Shown: positions 43,587 through 52,497 of the stretch, one piece after another | Layout: each line of letters opens with the position of its first letter | Position numbering within the stretch: the stretch's first letter is position 1 | Assembly (NCBI RefSeq): GCF_004365175.1 | Contig: NZ_SOCE01000002.1 | Coordinates: 1,116,001-1,180,000, forward strand | Direction: 5' to 3' | Source: Kribbella voronezhensis | GTDB lineage: Bacteria; Actinomycetota; Actinomycetes; Propionibacteriales; Kribbellaceae | Length of the DNA: 64,000 bases | Notes under the pieces: model-generated | Databases searched by the model: none | What the model was told of the DNA's origin: nothing | The model's input: the letters and a program-made list of their open reading frames with translations, nothing else | Position numbers and translations under genes: made by a program

Positions 43587-44333
43587 ATGACATGGTTCGA
43601 GGCGCTGTTCGTTCTGCTGGCGGGCATGGGCGCGGGCACGATCAACGCGGTGGTGGGTTCAGGCACGCTGCTGACCTTCCCGGCGTTGCTTGCTGTCGGC
43701 ATCCCACCCGTACTCGCCAACGTCAGCAACAGCGTCGGCCTCTCACCCGGTACGGCGGCCGGCGCGATCGGGTACCGCCGGGAACTCGAAGGCCAACGCG
43801 GCCGGCTGATCCGGCTGATCCCCGCATCCCTCGTCGGCGGCATCGTCGGGGGAGTGCTGCTGCTCAAGCTCCCGGACTCGGCCTTCAAGGCTGTCGTCCC
43901 AGGCCTGATCCTGCTCGGCTGCGTCCTGGTCGCCTTGCAACCGTGGCTGTCGAAGCGGATCAACCTCCCCGACCACGCCCACCGCGGCGCCTGGTGGGTG
44001 ATGCCGGCCGTCTTCGCGACCGGCGTGTACGGCGGCTACTTCGGCGCGGCGCAGGGTGTCTTGCTGATGGCGATCCTCGGTATCGGCATGGACGCCAACC
44101 TGCAACGAATGAACGCCCTCAAGAACGTCCTCGCCACGGTCGTGAACACGGTCGCGGCAATCCTGTTCATCATCGTCGCCGACGTCGACTGGCTCGCGGC
44201 CGCCCTCATCGCAGTCGGCTCCACCATCGGCGGCTTCGCCGGCGCCCGCTACGGCCGCAAACTCCCCCCAGCCGCCCTCCGCGCCCTCATCGTCGTCATC
44301 GGCATCGCCGCCATCGTCACCATGATCTTCTGA
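43587..44333 (+). CDS. Sulfite exporter TauE/SafE (TSUP) family permease
   Basis: The 248-aa integral membrane protein has about eight helices and the TSUP layout. The first half contains GTINAVVGSGTLLTFPALLA and NSVGLSPGTAAGAIGYRRE, and the second contains ATGVYGGYFGAAQGVLLMA. Family members move small sulfur-containing or organic anions. The substrate cannot be told from sequence. It stands alone; a GNAT gene follows after 36 bp. Confidence 0.9.
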   Translation: MTWFEALFVLLAGMGAGTINAVVGSGTLLTFPALLAVGIPPVLANVSNSVGLSPGTAAGAIGYRRELEGQRGRLIRLIPASLVGGIVGGVLLLKLPDSAFKAVVPGLILLGCVLVALQPWLSKRINLPDHAHRGAWWVMPAVFATGVYGGYFGAAQGVLLMAILGIGMDANLQRMNALKNVLATVVNTVAAILFIIVADVDWLAAALIAVGSTIGGFAGARYGRKLPPAALRALIVVIGIAAIVTMIF

Positions 44334-44356
44334 AGCGGCCGCTTCGGACCACCTGT

Positions 44357-44362
44357 TAGCGT
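44357..44362 (+). promoter_or_regulatory. Candidate -10 element for the leaderless GNAT gene
   Basis: TAGCGT ends 7 nt before the ATG at 44370, which supports that start over a GTG at 44361 lying inside the hexamer. Confidence 0.5.
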
Positions 44363-44369
44363 GCGGCGG

Positions 44370-44909
44370 ATGGAAGAGCTGGGATCCGTGGCTTGGCCGC
44401 CCGAACCGATCAGGACCGAGAGGCTCGTACTCCGTGAGTCCGAGACACGGGATCGTGCGGCGTTCATCGAGCTCCTCGCCTCGCCAGAGGTGCACACCTA
44501 CCTCGGCGGCCCGCGTGCTCGTGACGAGCTCGAACGCGAGGTGTCCGAGGCACCAGCACGCTGGCCCGGGAGCTTCGTCGTCGAGCTCGACGGGTCGATG
44601 ATCGGCCACGTCCTGCTCAGGAGAAACCCGGCGTACGGTCGTCCGGCCGCCGCAGGGAAGGCAGATCTCGGCTACCTGTTCCTGCCGCAGTCCTGGGGAT
44701 TCGGGTACGCCGCCGAGGCGTGCGCAGCAGCACTCGACTGGCTCGCCGACGCCCTCCCCGGCGAGTCGGTCGTCCTCACCACCCAGTCCGCCAACGCCGG
44801 CTCCATGCGCCTCGCGGCGAAGCTCGGGTTCACCGAGGTTGAGCGCTTCCAGGCCTGGGACGCCGAACAATGGCTCGGCCTGCGACCCCCGGTTCACACG
44901 CCCAGCTGA
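44370..44909 (+). CDS. GNAT family N-acetyltransferase (RimJ/RimL-like)
   Basis: The 179-aa protein starts MEELGSVAWPPEPIRTERLV and continues LRESETRDRAAFIELLASPE, as in RimJ/RimL-type acetyltransferases. The acetyl-CoA-binding region reads LGYLFLPQSWGFGYAAEACA, and the C-terminal block is TTQSANAGSMRLAAKLGFTE. It would acetylate an amine, but the substrate is unknown. The start at 44370 is chosen from the promoter spacing. Confidence 0.85.
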   Translation: MEELGSVAWPPEPIRTERLVLRESETRDRAAFIELLASPEVHTYLGGPRARDELEREVSEAPARWPGSFVVELDGSMIGHVLLRRNPAYGRPAAAGKADLGYLFLPQSWGFGYAAEACAAALDWLADALPGESVVLTTQSANAGSMRLAAKLGFTEVERFQAWDAEQWLGLRPPVHTPS

Positions 44910-44959
44910 GTTTCGAACGAGGGAACTTCACGCCCCGCGCATCGGGATCGCGTGCAACA

Positions 44960-45175
44960 TTCAGCCGAGACGTAGGTGTGGGGTGGGTGGATTGAGCGCT
45001 GACAGGAGAGTACGAGGCGGGTGCCGCCGACCTCGCACGAACGAAGCGAGGGCAGGCAACGCGCGACCGGGGGATCGCGAGCAACCGGTGCACGCTCGCT
45101 GTTCAGCCGCGACGGAGAAGCGGGTGGTGGGGTGAGGGGCCGACGGAGGAGGCGCGACGCGGGCGCTCGTCGTAC
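44960..45175. repeat. Reverse-oriented copies of the ~110-bp intergenic repeat
   Basis: Two degenerate units on the minus strand (around 44965-45035 and 45105-45170) align with the unit at 52.5 kb. Shared features are gggtgggt...gag, a gcgacgga(g)gaa core and a cagccgcgacggag stretch. They lie between the convergent GNAT and tetR genes. No gene is seen here. Confidence 0.5.
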
Positions 45176-45178
45176 GAG

Positions 45179-45838
45179 TTAGTTGGCCTGTGGTTCTAGG
45201 CCGGTGATGAGGAGGTCGAGGCCGTAGTCGAACTGGGCGTCGCCGCCGGTGGTGCGGGCGAGTTCGGGGGCGAGCTCGACCACGGTGGGGAACTCGGTGG
45301 CGGACAACGACTCCATCGTGGTGCGGAGGCGGCGCCAGGCTTCGGGGTCTCGGCGTTCGGCGGCCATCTGGATTTCCCAGGAGGTGGAGCCGAGGACGTA
45401 GGTGAAGAGGGTGGTGTGCGTCCGAGCCGCGGTCTCTTTGCCAAAGCCGGCGGAACGCAGTACGCCGAGCAGGCCCTCCGCCACTCGCGCGGTCTCCTGG
45501 CCGCTGAGCGGCCGCCCGGCGAGTAGTTGCGCCAGGCAAGGGTGCTGGAGCATCAGGGACCGCAGACTCCGGCATACCGCGCGCACCTGGTCCTGCCACG
45601 GCACCCCGTCGGGCACCGGCGGAAGGAGGCCCATCAGGTGGTTGCGGACGGCGTCGTACAGGTCGTCCTTGTTGCGGAAATAGGTGTAGAGCGCCATCGG
45701 CCCGACGCCCAGTTCCGCGGCCAGACCGCGGAGGCTGAAGGCGCTCGTGCCGTCGGACTCCATCAGCTCGAGTGCGGTGCGCACGATCAGCTCGGGGCTG
45801 AGCGTGTTCCGCGGCGTCCTGGCGCGGCTGGCTGCCAT
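45179..45838 (-). CDS. TetR family transcriptional regulator
   Basis: The 219-aa regulator has an N-terminal TetR helix-turn-helix (AFSLRGLAAELGVGPMALYT, about residues 33-52) followed by the all-helical ligand domain (TetR_C-like; LRSLMLQHPCLAQLLAGRPL). ATG at 45838 follows a ggga site; an earlier TTG is less likely. It is divergent from the quinone oxidoreductase gene, with a perfect palindrome between them, so it probably represses that gene and itself. Confidence 0.92.
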   Translation of the reverse strand: MAASRARTPRNTLSPELIVRTALELMESDGTSAFSLRGLAAELGVGPMALYTYFRNKDDLYDAVRNHLMGLLPPVPDGVPWQDQVRAVCRSLRSLMLQHPCLAQLLAGRPLSGQETARVAEGLLGVLRSAGFGKETAARTHTTLFTYVLGSTSWEIQMAAERRDPEAWRRLRTTMESLSATEFPTVVELAPELARTTGGDAQFDYGLDLLITGLEPQAN

Positions 45839-45874
45839 CGGTCTGTCTCCCAAGTCACAACGGATTCACTAACG

Positions 45875-45895
45875 TACGGTGTATAGTACACCGTA
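45875..45895. promoter_or_regulatory. Perfect palindromic operator between tetR and the oxidoreductase
   Basis: Two 9-bp arms (tacggtgta and tacaccgta) flank a 3-bp tag centre, giving a perfect 21-bp palindrome 36 bp from one gene and 34 bp from the other. This is the usual size and place of a TetR operator. Confidence 0.85.
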
Positions 45896-45929
45896 GAGAA
45901 GCAAATCAGACCGTGAAGGGAAGATCAGC

Positions 45930-46883
45930 GTGCGAGCCGTACAGATCACCGAGTTCGGTGGCCCGGAAGTCCTCAAGGTGAGCGACGTCGACGAGCCGGT
46001 CGCGGGTGACGGACAGGTTCTGATCACTGTCGACCGGGCCGGCGTCAACTACGCCGACACCCACCAGGTGGAGAACAGCTACCTGTCGAAGGCGGAGCTG
46101 CCGCTGATCCCCGGTGGTGAGGTCGTCGGTCACACCGCGGACGGCCGCCGCGTGGTCGCGCTGGTCGGCTCGGGCGGGTACGCCGAAAAGGCCGTCGCGC
46201 ACGCGCCGTACGCGTTCGACGTGCCGGAAGGTGTCAAGGACGGTGAGGCGCTCGCGCTGGTTCTCCAGGGCACGACCGCGTGGCATCTGCTGAAGACCTC
46301 CACCCACCTGCAGCCCGGCGAGTCGGTGCTCGTGCACGCCGGCGCCGGTGGTGTCGGCACCCTCGCCATCCAGCTCGCGAAGCTGTGGGGCGCCGGCCGG
46401 GTCATCGCCACCGCCTCGTCGGAGGAGAAGCGCAAGCTGGCCTTGGAGCTCGGTGCGGACGCCGCGATCGACGGCGACCCCGAGGGTCTGAAGGACCGGA
46501 TCATCGAGGCCAACGGCGGCAAGCCGGTCGACATCGTGCTCGAGATGGTCGGCGGTCCGACCTTCGACGAGTCGTTCGACGCGCTGGGCCGGTTCGGCCG
46601 GTTGGTGACCTTCGGTTCGGCGTCCCGGCAGGCGGCGAAGGCGATCGAGCCCGCTCGGTTGATGAAGGGCTCGAAGACGATCGCCGGGTTCTGGCTGGCG
46701 GACTGCTTCAAGACCCCGGCGCTGCTCGGCGATCCGCTGAAGGAACTGTTCGGCCTCGCTGTCGAAGGCAAGCTTCGCCCGATCGTCGGCGGCGACTACG
46801 CGCTGTCCGACATCGCCACCGCCCACGAGGACATGCGCGCCCGCCGTACGGTCGGCAAGCTCACCCTCGACCCGACCCGCTGA
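45930..46883 (+). CDS. NADPH:quinone oxidoreductase (zinc-free MDR family)
   Basis: The 317-aa medium-chain reductase starts MRAVQITEFGGPEVLKVSDV, has the quinone-oxidoreductase segment AGVNYADTHQVENSYLSKAE and the NADPH-binding block VLVHAGAGGVGTLAIQLAKL (near residue 135). The zinc ligands of alcohol dehydrogenases are absent. It likely reduces quinones or enones. GTG at 45930 has gaaggga upstream. The gene lies 14 bp before the Ohr gene and faces tetR across the operator, so electrophile or peroxide response is a reasonable role. Confidence 0.92.
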   Translation: MRAVQITEFGGPEVLKVSDVDEPVAGDGQVLITVDRAGVNYADTHQVENSYLSKAELPLIPGGEVVGHTADGRRVVALVGSGGYAEKAVAHAPYAFDVPEGVKDGEALALVLQGTTAWHLLKTSTHLQPGESVLVHAGAGGVGTLAIQLAKLWGAGRVIATASSEEKRKLALELGADAAIDGDPEGLKDRIIEANGGKPVDIVLEMVGGPTFDESFDALGRFGRLVTFGSASRQAAKAIEPARLMKGSKTIAGFWLADCFKTPALLGDPLKELFGLAVEGKLRPIVGGDYALSDIATAHEDMRARRTVGKLTLDPTR

Positions 46884-46897
46884 CAAGGACACCACAG

Positions 46898-47329
46898 ATG
46901 ACGATTGCGGTAGAGAAGGTTCTGTACACGGCTCGCGCGACCGCCGAGGGCGGCCGGGACGGGCGCACCGCCACTGACGACGGCAAGCTCGACGTCATCG
47001 TCGCGCCGCCCAAGGAGCTGGGTGGCAGCGGCGACGGGACGAACCCGGAGCAGTTGTTCGCCGCCGGCTTCGCGTCCTGCTTCCACAGCGCGCTGAAGAC
47101 GGTCGCGCGGAAGACGCGGCAGGACGTCGACGGCTCGACCGTCACCGCCGAGGTCGGCATCGGCCCGATCAACGGTGGTACCGGCTACGGCCTCGAGGTC
47201 GCCCTGGTCGTCAGCCTGCCCGGCTTGGAGCGCGCGGCCGCCGAGGAACTGGTGGCGAAGGCCCACGAGGTCTGCCCGTACTCCAACGCCACTCGCGGCA
47301 ACATCAAGTTCACCCTCACCGTCGCCTGA
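46898..47329 (+). CDS. Organic hydroperoxide resistance protein (Ohr/OsmC family)
   Basis: The 143-aa protein has the two catalytic cysteines of Ohr: FASCFHSALK (near residue 60) and HEVCPYSNATRGNI (near 124), and starts MTIAVEKVLYTARATAEGG. Ohr reduces organic hydroperoxides with a dithiol. It follows the quinone oxidoreductase by 14 bp, and the same TetR probably controls both. A terminator follows. Confidence 0.93.
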   Translation: MTIAVEKVLYTARATAEGGRDGRTATDDGKLDVIVAPPKELGGSGDGTNPEQLFAAGFASCFHSALKTVARKTRQDVDGSTVTAEVGIGPINGGTGYGLEVALVVSLPGLERAAAEELVAKAHEVCPYSNATRGNIKFTLTVA

Positions 47330-47358
47330 CCGGGCCGCCCCCTCCAGTCAGTCGACCC

Positions 47359-47391
47359 CTGAACCCCACCGTGTCCCGCGGTGGGGTTCAG
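47359..47391. terminator. Bidirectional terminator after the Ohr gene
   Basis: A perfect 13-bp stem (ctgaaccccaccg and its complement) with a 7-nt loop lies between convergent genes. Confidence 0.85.
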
Positions 47392-47417
47392 CATGTCCGG
47401 CGCTGCACAGCGGGGTT

Positions 47418-48296
47418 TCAGGACGACTGCTTCATCCGGGTCAAAGCCTCAGCAAGAATCCCCGGCGTATCGTTCACCGGCGCGGCCGCGATGGTCAGTG
47501 CCTCCATGATCGCGGCGTACTCGTCCAAGTCCTCGAGCTTGTCCAGGAACAGCGCGCTCGCCGCGTGCTCGATGTAGACGACGTCCGGCAGGTCACCCTC
47601 GGGGAACCGCATGATCGCGAACGCGCCGCCCGCGCCCGGGTACCCGACGCTCGTGAACGGCATCACCTGCAGCGTCACGTTGGGCTGCTGGGACACCGTG
47701 AGCAGGTGCTCGATCTGCTCGCACATCGCCTCGCTGCCGCCGATCGGGCGCCGCAGTACGGCTTCGTCGATGACGGCCCAGAGACGGACCGGGTTCGGCC
47801 TGGTCAGGATCTGCTGCCTGGTCACCCGGAGTGCGACCCGTTGCTCGATCTCCTCGGGCGGCAGGTACGCCTTGCCCAGCTGGACGACCGCACGCGCATA
47901 CGCCTCGGTCTGCAACAGCCCTGGTACGAAGAGCACTTCGTAGGTGCGGATCAGCTTCGCCGCGACCTCGAGGCCGACGTAGTTGGCGAACCAGTTCGGC
48001 ATCACGTCGCCGTAGCGCGACCACCAGCCGGGGTTGTTCGCGGCGCGGGCGAGCTCCATCAGCCGGACCCGCTCCTGCTCGTCCGTCAGTCCGTACAGCT
48101 CAAGCAGGTCGCTGACGTCCCGTTCCTTGAAGCCGACCCGGCCGAGTTCCATCCGGCTGACCTTGGACTCCGAGGCGCGGATCTGCCAGCCCGCGTCGGC
48201 ACGGCTGATCTTGGCGGCCTCGCGCATCCGGCGCAGCTGCCCGCCGAGCATGATCCGCAGTGCGGTCGGCCCACCCTCACCGCCCGCGACCGTCAT
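47418..48296 (-). CDS. XRE-type regulator with DUF5753 domain
   Basis: The 292-aa protein has an N-terminal helix-turn-helix (LGGQLRRMREAAKISRADAG, with SKVSRMELGRVG) and a C-terminal DUF5753 domain (LLQTEAYARAVVQLGKAYLP, PFTSVGYPGAGGAFAIMRFP). Such regulators are abundant in actinomycetes, usually beside a small DUF397 gene and linked to development. No DUF397 partner lies here. ATG at 48296 is chosen; a TTG six codons upstream is possible. Confidence 0.9.
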   Translation of the reverse strand: MTVAGGEGGPTALRIMLGGQLRRMREAAKISRADAGWQIRASESKVSRMELGRVGFKERDVSDLLELYGLTDEQERVRLMELARAANNPGWWSRYGDVMPNWFANYVGLEVAAKLIRTYEVLFVPGLLQTEAYARAVVQLGKAYLPPEEIEQRVALRVTRQQILTRPNPVRLWAVIDEAVLRRPIGGSEAMCEQIEHLLTVSQQPNVTLQVMPFTSVGYPGAGGAFAIMRFPEGDLPDVVYIEHAASALFLDKLEDLDEYAAIMEALTIAAAPVNDTPGILAEALTRMKQSS

Positions 48297-48370
48297 GACA
48301 CCATCCCGCTGCAACCCCGCATCTCCTGCTCGCTCCGTCTCGCCGAGTCAGCCCTGATGGTAGCCGGAAC

Positions 48371-48904
48371 TCAAGCAGGAGAGGCGAGCTCCAGCACGGT
48401 GGCGTTCGGCAGTTTCGCGAGCTCGCCGCCGTCGAGGAGGAGCTTCGACCCGCGGATGCCGCTGCCGATCACGACGGGCCCGGCCTGCGCGACCGCCTCG
48501 TCGACGAGCACAGGCCACGCGGCCGGCAAGCCGATCGCGGTGATGCCGCCGTACTCCATCCCGGTCGAGCCGACCGCGTCGTCCTGCGCCGCGAACGAGA
48601 TCTTCCGTACGCCGAGGTGCTTGCGGATCACGCCGTTCACGTCGGCCCGGTGAGTGGCGAGCACCATCACCGCGGCGTACGTCGACTCGCCGGCGCGCTT
48701 GCCGTGCACGATCACGCAGTTCGCCGACGCGGCCATCGGTACGTCGTACTCCGCGCAGAAGGCGGCCGTGTCTGCCAGCTCCGGGTCGATCGCCACCGCG
48801 TACGCCGGGAGGTCGCCGAGCGCGGCGCGAACCGGCTCGGCCAGCAACTCCGGTACCTCGGCGGCCGGTCGCCAGCTGAGCTTGCCCAGCACCGGCGCAC
48901 TCAC
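48371..48904 (-). CDS. YbaK/EbsC-type aminoacyl-tRNA deacylase-like protein
   Basis: The 177-aa protein resembles the YbaK/ProX editing fold, with conserved stretches SANCVIVHGKRAGESTYAAV, TGMEYGGITAIGLPAAWPVL and VVIGSGIRGSKLLLDG. It probably hydrolyses mischarged tRNA; which one cannot be told. GTG at 48904 overlaps the upstream GNAT-like gene stop by 4 nt, so the two form an operon. Confidence 0.87.
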   Translation of the reverse strand: MSAPVLGKLSWRPAAEVPELLAEPVRAALGDLPAYAVAIDPELADTAAFCAEYDVPMAASANCVIVHGKRAGESTYAAVMVLATHRADVNGVIRKHLGVRKISFAAQDDAVGSTGMEYGGITAIGLPAAWPVLVDEAVAQAGPVVIGSGIRGSKLLLDGGELAKLPNATVLELASPA

Positions 48905-49194
48905 CGCGCGTCCACCAGGTCGGCGTACTCCGGGTGGGACGCCAGGTAGTCCTTGTAGAACGGGCACGCCGGCTTGACCCGCAGCCCCGCCTCGCGGGCA
49001 TCGTCGAGTGACTTGGCCGCGATCTGCCCGGCCACTCCGCGGCCGCGGTACTCGGGCAGCGTCTCGGCGTGCAGAAACGCGATCGCCGGGCCCCCGAGCT
49101 TGTAGTCGACGAACCCCATCAGATTGCCGTCGGCATCCCGGGCCTCGTACCTGCTCTGGTCCGGGGCGTCCACGATGCTGATCTCGTTCTCCAT
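48901..49194 (-). CDS. Small GNAT-like acetyltransferase (YjdJ type)
   Basis: The 97-aa protein is a minimal GNAT fold. The acetyl-CoA loop EYRGRGVAGQIAAKSLDDAR lies at about residues 48-67 and PFYKDYLASHPEY near the end, as in the YjdJ/GNAT mini family. ATG at 49194 lies 7 nt after a TAGAGT hexamer without a ribosome site. Longer in-frame extensions are not supported. It leads the two-gene unit with the YbaK-like gene. Confidence 0.88.
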   Translation of the reverse strand: MENEISIVDAPDQSRYEARDADGNLMGFVDYKLGGPAIAFLHAETLPEYRGRGVAGQIAAKSLDDAREAGLRVKPACPFYKDYLASHPEYADLVDAR

Positions 49195-49201
49195 GCCCGC
49201 A

Positions 49202-49207
49202 ACTCTA
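49202..49207 (-). promoter_or_regulatory. Candidate -10 element for the leaderless small GNAT gene
   Basis: On the minus strand, TAGAGT is followed by tgcgggc and then ATG. No ribosome site is present. Confidence 0.5.
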
Positions 49208-49297
49208 GCCAGCCTCGCGGAACGACGGGCCGTTTTGGGTCGGTGACCCGGGGTACGGGAATCCGGGATTGACCCGGCCGAGGCTGAGGAGCGGCGG

Positions 49298-50911
49298 ATG
49301 AGTGCAGAGCACGCGTTGGAAGAAGGCAAGGCGATACCGAGTCTGGTACCGGCCAGGATGGACCGGCTGCCGTGGACGAGGTTCCACTGGATGATCGTCG
49401 TCGGACTCGGCGTCTCCTGGATCCTCGACGGTCTGGAGATCCAGCTCGTCTCCCTGGTCGGCAACGTCCTCAAAGAGAGCGCGACCCTGTCGCTGAGTAC
49501 GGCGCAGGTCGGCCTGCTCGCCTCGATCTACCTGGCCGGTGAGGTGGTCGGTGCACTCCTCTTCGGCCGGCTGACCGACAAGTGGGGCCGGCGGAGCCTG
49601 TTCATCATCACCTTGATGGTCTACCTGATCGCGTCCGGCGCGGCCGGTCTGACCTGGAACTTCTGGTCGCTGGCGCTGTGCCGGTTCGTGGCCGGCATGG
49701 GCATCGGTGGTGAGTACGCCGCGATCAACTCGGCGATCGACGAGCTCATCCCGTCGCGGTACCGCGGCCGGGTCGACATCGGCGTCAACGGCACCTACTG
49801 GGCCGGCGCGCTGATCGGTTCGGCGGTCGGCCTGGTCTTCCTGAACAAGGACATCATCCCGATCGAGTGGGGCTGGCGGCTGTGCTTCCTGGTCGGGCCG
49901 GTGATGGGTCTGCTGATCATCTACCTGCGCCGCCACATCCCGGAGAGCCCGCGCTGGCTGATGACGCACGGCAAGGTCGAGGAAGCCGAGCGGACCGTCG
50001 ACCGGATCGAGGAGACCGTCCGCAACCAGGGCGGTGAGCTTCGCAAGGTCACCGACGACGAGGCCATCAACGTGGTCGACTACCCGCCGATCACGTACCG
50101 CGAGATCGCCCGGGTCATGTTGCGCGACTATCGGAGCAGGTCCTTCCTCGGCTTCTCGATGATGGTCACCCAGGCGTTCCTCTACAACGCGATCTTCTTC
50201 ACCTACGCGCTGGTGCTGAAGTCGTACTTCGGGTTGAACGACTCCAGCGTCGCCCTGTACTTCTTCCCGTTCGCGATCGGCAACCTGGCCGGCCCGTTAC
50301 TGCTGGGGCACTTCTTCGACACCATCGGCCGGCGCAAGATGATCCTCGGCACCTATTCGATCTCGGCCATCGTGTTGTTCATCACCGCGCTGCTGTTCAA
50401 CGCGGGCTCGCTGAACGCCGCGTCGTTGACCGGCTTGTGGTGCGTGGTGTTCTTCTTCGCCTCGGCCGGCGCCTCGTCGGCGTACCTGACGGTGAGTGAG
50501 ATCTTCCCGATCGAGTTGCGTGGTCAGGCGATCTCGTTCTTCTTCGCGATCTCGCAGCTCACTGGTGGAGTTGTGGCGCCGTTCCTGTTCGCGTCGCTGA
50601 TCGGCGAGGGCGACAACCCGGCCCGCGGGCCGCTGACCGTCGGCTACATCATCGGCGCGGCCGTGATGCTGATCGGTGGTTTGATCGCCTGGTTCTTCGG
50701 GGTCGACGCCGAGGGACAGTCGCTCGAGAACATCGCGAAACCGCTCTCTGCGCGAGAACGCGCCGGTGCGACCCGGTTCCAGGGCACGACGCCGCGCCTT
50801 CCCAGCACCGACGCCCAAGGTCGCCGGATCACCCCGGTGCTGCCGCCGGAGGAGCAAGGTGTCGGCCGCGGCCAACAGCCCGGGGCGGACGAAAGACCGC
50901 CCACGACCTGA
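49298..50911 (+). CDS. MFS transporter (sugar porter-like)
   Basis: The 537-aa protein has twelve hydrophobic helices with MFS motifs: GRLTDKWGRRSLFII after helix 2, RFVAGMGIGGEYAAINSAID in helix 4, and PESPRWLM at the end of helix 6. The last ~55 residues are a cytosolic Pro/Arg/Gln tail. It could carry sugars, aromatic acids or other small organic compounds; the sequence does not say which. ATG at 49298 has gagga upstream. Confidence 0.9.
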   Translation: MSAEHALEEGKAIPSLVPARMDRLPWTRFHWMIVVGLGVSWILDGLEIQLVSLVGNVLKESATLSLSTAQVGLLASIYLAGEVVGALLFGRLTDKWGRRSLFIITLMVYLIASGAAGLTWNFWSLALCRFVAGMGIGGEYAAINSAIDELIPSRYRGRVDIGVNGTYWAGALIGSAVGLVFLNKDIIPIEWGWRLCFLVGPVMGLLIIYLRRHIPESPRWLMTHGKVEEAERTVDRIEETVRNQGGELRKVTDDEAINVVDYPPITYREIARVMLRDYRSRSFLGFSMMVTQAFLYNAIFFTYALVLKSYFGLNDSSVALYFFPFAIGNLAGPLLLGHFFDTIGRRKMILGTYSISAIVLFITALLFNAGSLNAASLTGLWCVVFFFASAGASSAYLTVSEIFPIELRGQAISFFFAISQLTGGVVAPFLFASLIGEGDNPARGPLTVGYIIGAAVMLIGGLIAWFFGVDAEGQSLENIAKPLSARERAGATRFQGTTPRLPSTDAQGRRITPVLPPEEQGVGRGQQPGADERPPTT

Positions 50912-51024
50912 GGTTCGGCCGACCCGAGGCTTTGGCCGAGCTGAGCTTCGGGCGACCTGAGCGCACGACGCCTGCGATCTGGTCTGCGGGAGACCTGCGG
51001 CACCGACTCGGTGCGGCGACCTCC

Positions 51025-51030
51025 TAGGAT
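51025..51030 (+). promoter_or_regulatory. Candidate -10 element for leaderless cobQ
   Basis: TAGGAT ends 6 nt before the GTG and no ribosome site is present. Confidence 0.5.
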
Positions 51031-51036
51031 CAGGTC

Positions 51037-52497
51037 GTGGGCTCTCTCCTGGTTGCCGGTACTACGTCCGACGCGGGCAAGACGACCGTCGTGACCGGGC
51101 TCTGCCGGTGGCTGGCGCGGCAGGGAGTCCGCGTCGCGCCGTACAAGGCACAGAACATGTCGAACAACTCGATGGTCTGCGCCGACGGTGCCGAGATCGG
51201 CCGCGCGCAATGGATCCAGGCGGTCGCCGCCGGCGCCGAGCCGGAGGCTGCGATGAACCCGGTGCTGTTGAAACCGGGCAGTGACCAGCGAAGTCACGTA
51301 GTACTGATGGGGGAGCCGTGGGGTGAGTTGACTGCGCGCGGGTTCCTCACGGAGCGCGCGGAGTTGGCGAAGGCGGCCTTTGCGGCGTACGACGATCTGA
51401 CGTCGCGGTATGACGTGGTGATCAGCGAGGGTGCTGGGAGTCCGACCGAGATCAATCTGCGGCAGTCGGATTACGTGAACATGGGGCTGGCGCAGCACAC
51501 GCGGGCGCCGGTTGTCGTGGTCGGTGACATCGACCGGGGTGGGTTGTTCGCGTCGATGTTCGGGACGGTGGCGTTGTTGTCGGCGGCCGATCAGGCGCTG
51601 GTGAGTGGGTTCGTCGTGAACAAGTTCCGTGGCGATGTGTCGCTCCTGCAGCCGGGGATCGAGATGCTCGAAGCGGTGACCGGGCGACCGACGTACGGCG
51701 TACTGCCTTGGCTGCCGGAATTGTGGCTGGACTCCGAGGATGCGCTGGACATCCCGGCGCGCCGGACGGCGCATGATTCCGACGTACTGTCCGTGGCGGT
51801 GGTGCGGTTTCCACGGATCAGCAACTTCACCGATCTCGACGCGCTGGCGGTGGAGCCGACCACGAGCGTGTTCTTCACCGCGAGCCCGGCCGAGGTCCGC
51901 GATGCGGATCTGGTGGTACTTCCCGGGTCGCGGGCGACGACTTCCGATCTTGCGTGGTTGCGGTCGAACGGTCTGGCGGACGCGGTGCTGGCGCGGGTTG
52001 CTGCTGGGCGACCTGTGCTGGGAATCTGTGGTGGGTATCAGTTGCTCGGTGGGGCGATCGAGGATCCGTTCTCGGTCGAGGGCGGCGGGAGTCACACCGG
52101 TCTCGGGTTGTTGCCGGTGGCAACTGAGTTCGCGGTGGCGAAGACGTTGGCGCGGCCGGCTCCTACTGCTTACGAGATCCATCACGGGTCAGTACGGGTC
52201 GTCGGGGACGCGGAGGAGTTTCCTGGTGGGTGCCGGGCGGGCGTCGTGTGGGGGACGATCTGGCACGGCCTGATGGACGACGACGCCGCGCGGCACGCAT
52301 TCCTCGGCGAAGTGGCGAGTCTTGTCGGCAAGGCGGCGCCGGACGGCACGGTGTCTTTCGCGGCACTTCGCGAGGCGCGCCTCGACCGCCTGGCCGACGC
52401 CATCGACGAACACCTCAACACCAACGCCCTCCTCGACCTGATCTCCGCAGGAGCGCCCGCCGACCTACCCTTCATCCCACCCGGCGCCCCAACCTGA
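51037..52497 (+). CDS. cobQ: Cobyric acid synthase CobQ
   Basis: CobQ amidates four side chains of adenosylcobyrinate diamide with glutamine and ATP. The 486-aa protein has the P-loop GTTSDAGKTTVVTGL (near residue 8), the conserved YKAQNMSNNSMV, the glutamine amidotransferase Cys in GICGGYQLLGG (near 330) and the His in YEIHHGSVRV. No other cobalamin gene and no cobalamin riboswitch is visible nearby. GTG at 51037 is set by the promoter spacing. Confidence 0.97.
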   Translation: MGSLLVAGTTSDAGKTTVVTGLCRWLARQGVRVAPYKAQNMSNNSMVCADGAEIGRAQWIQAVAAGAEPEAAMNPVLLKPGSDQRSHVVLMGEPWGELTARGFLTERAELAKAAFAAYDDLTSRYDVVISEGAGSPTEINLRQSDYVNMGLAQHTRAPVVVVGDIDRGGLFASMFGTVALLSAADQALVSGFVVNKFRGDVSLLQPGIEMLEAVTGRPTYGVLPWLPELWLDSEDALDIPARRTAHDSDVLSVAVVRFPRISNFTDLDALAVEPTTSVFFTASPAEVRDADLVVLPGSRATTSDLAWLRSNGLADAVLARVAAGRPVLGICGGYQLLGGAIEDPFSVEGGGSHTGLGLLPVATEFAVAKTLARPAPTAYEIHHGSVRVVGDAEEFPGGCRAGVVWGTIWHGLMDDDAARHAFLGEVASLVGKAAPDGTVSFAALREARLDRLADAIDEHLNTNALLDLISAGAPADLPFIPPGAPT

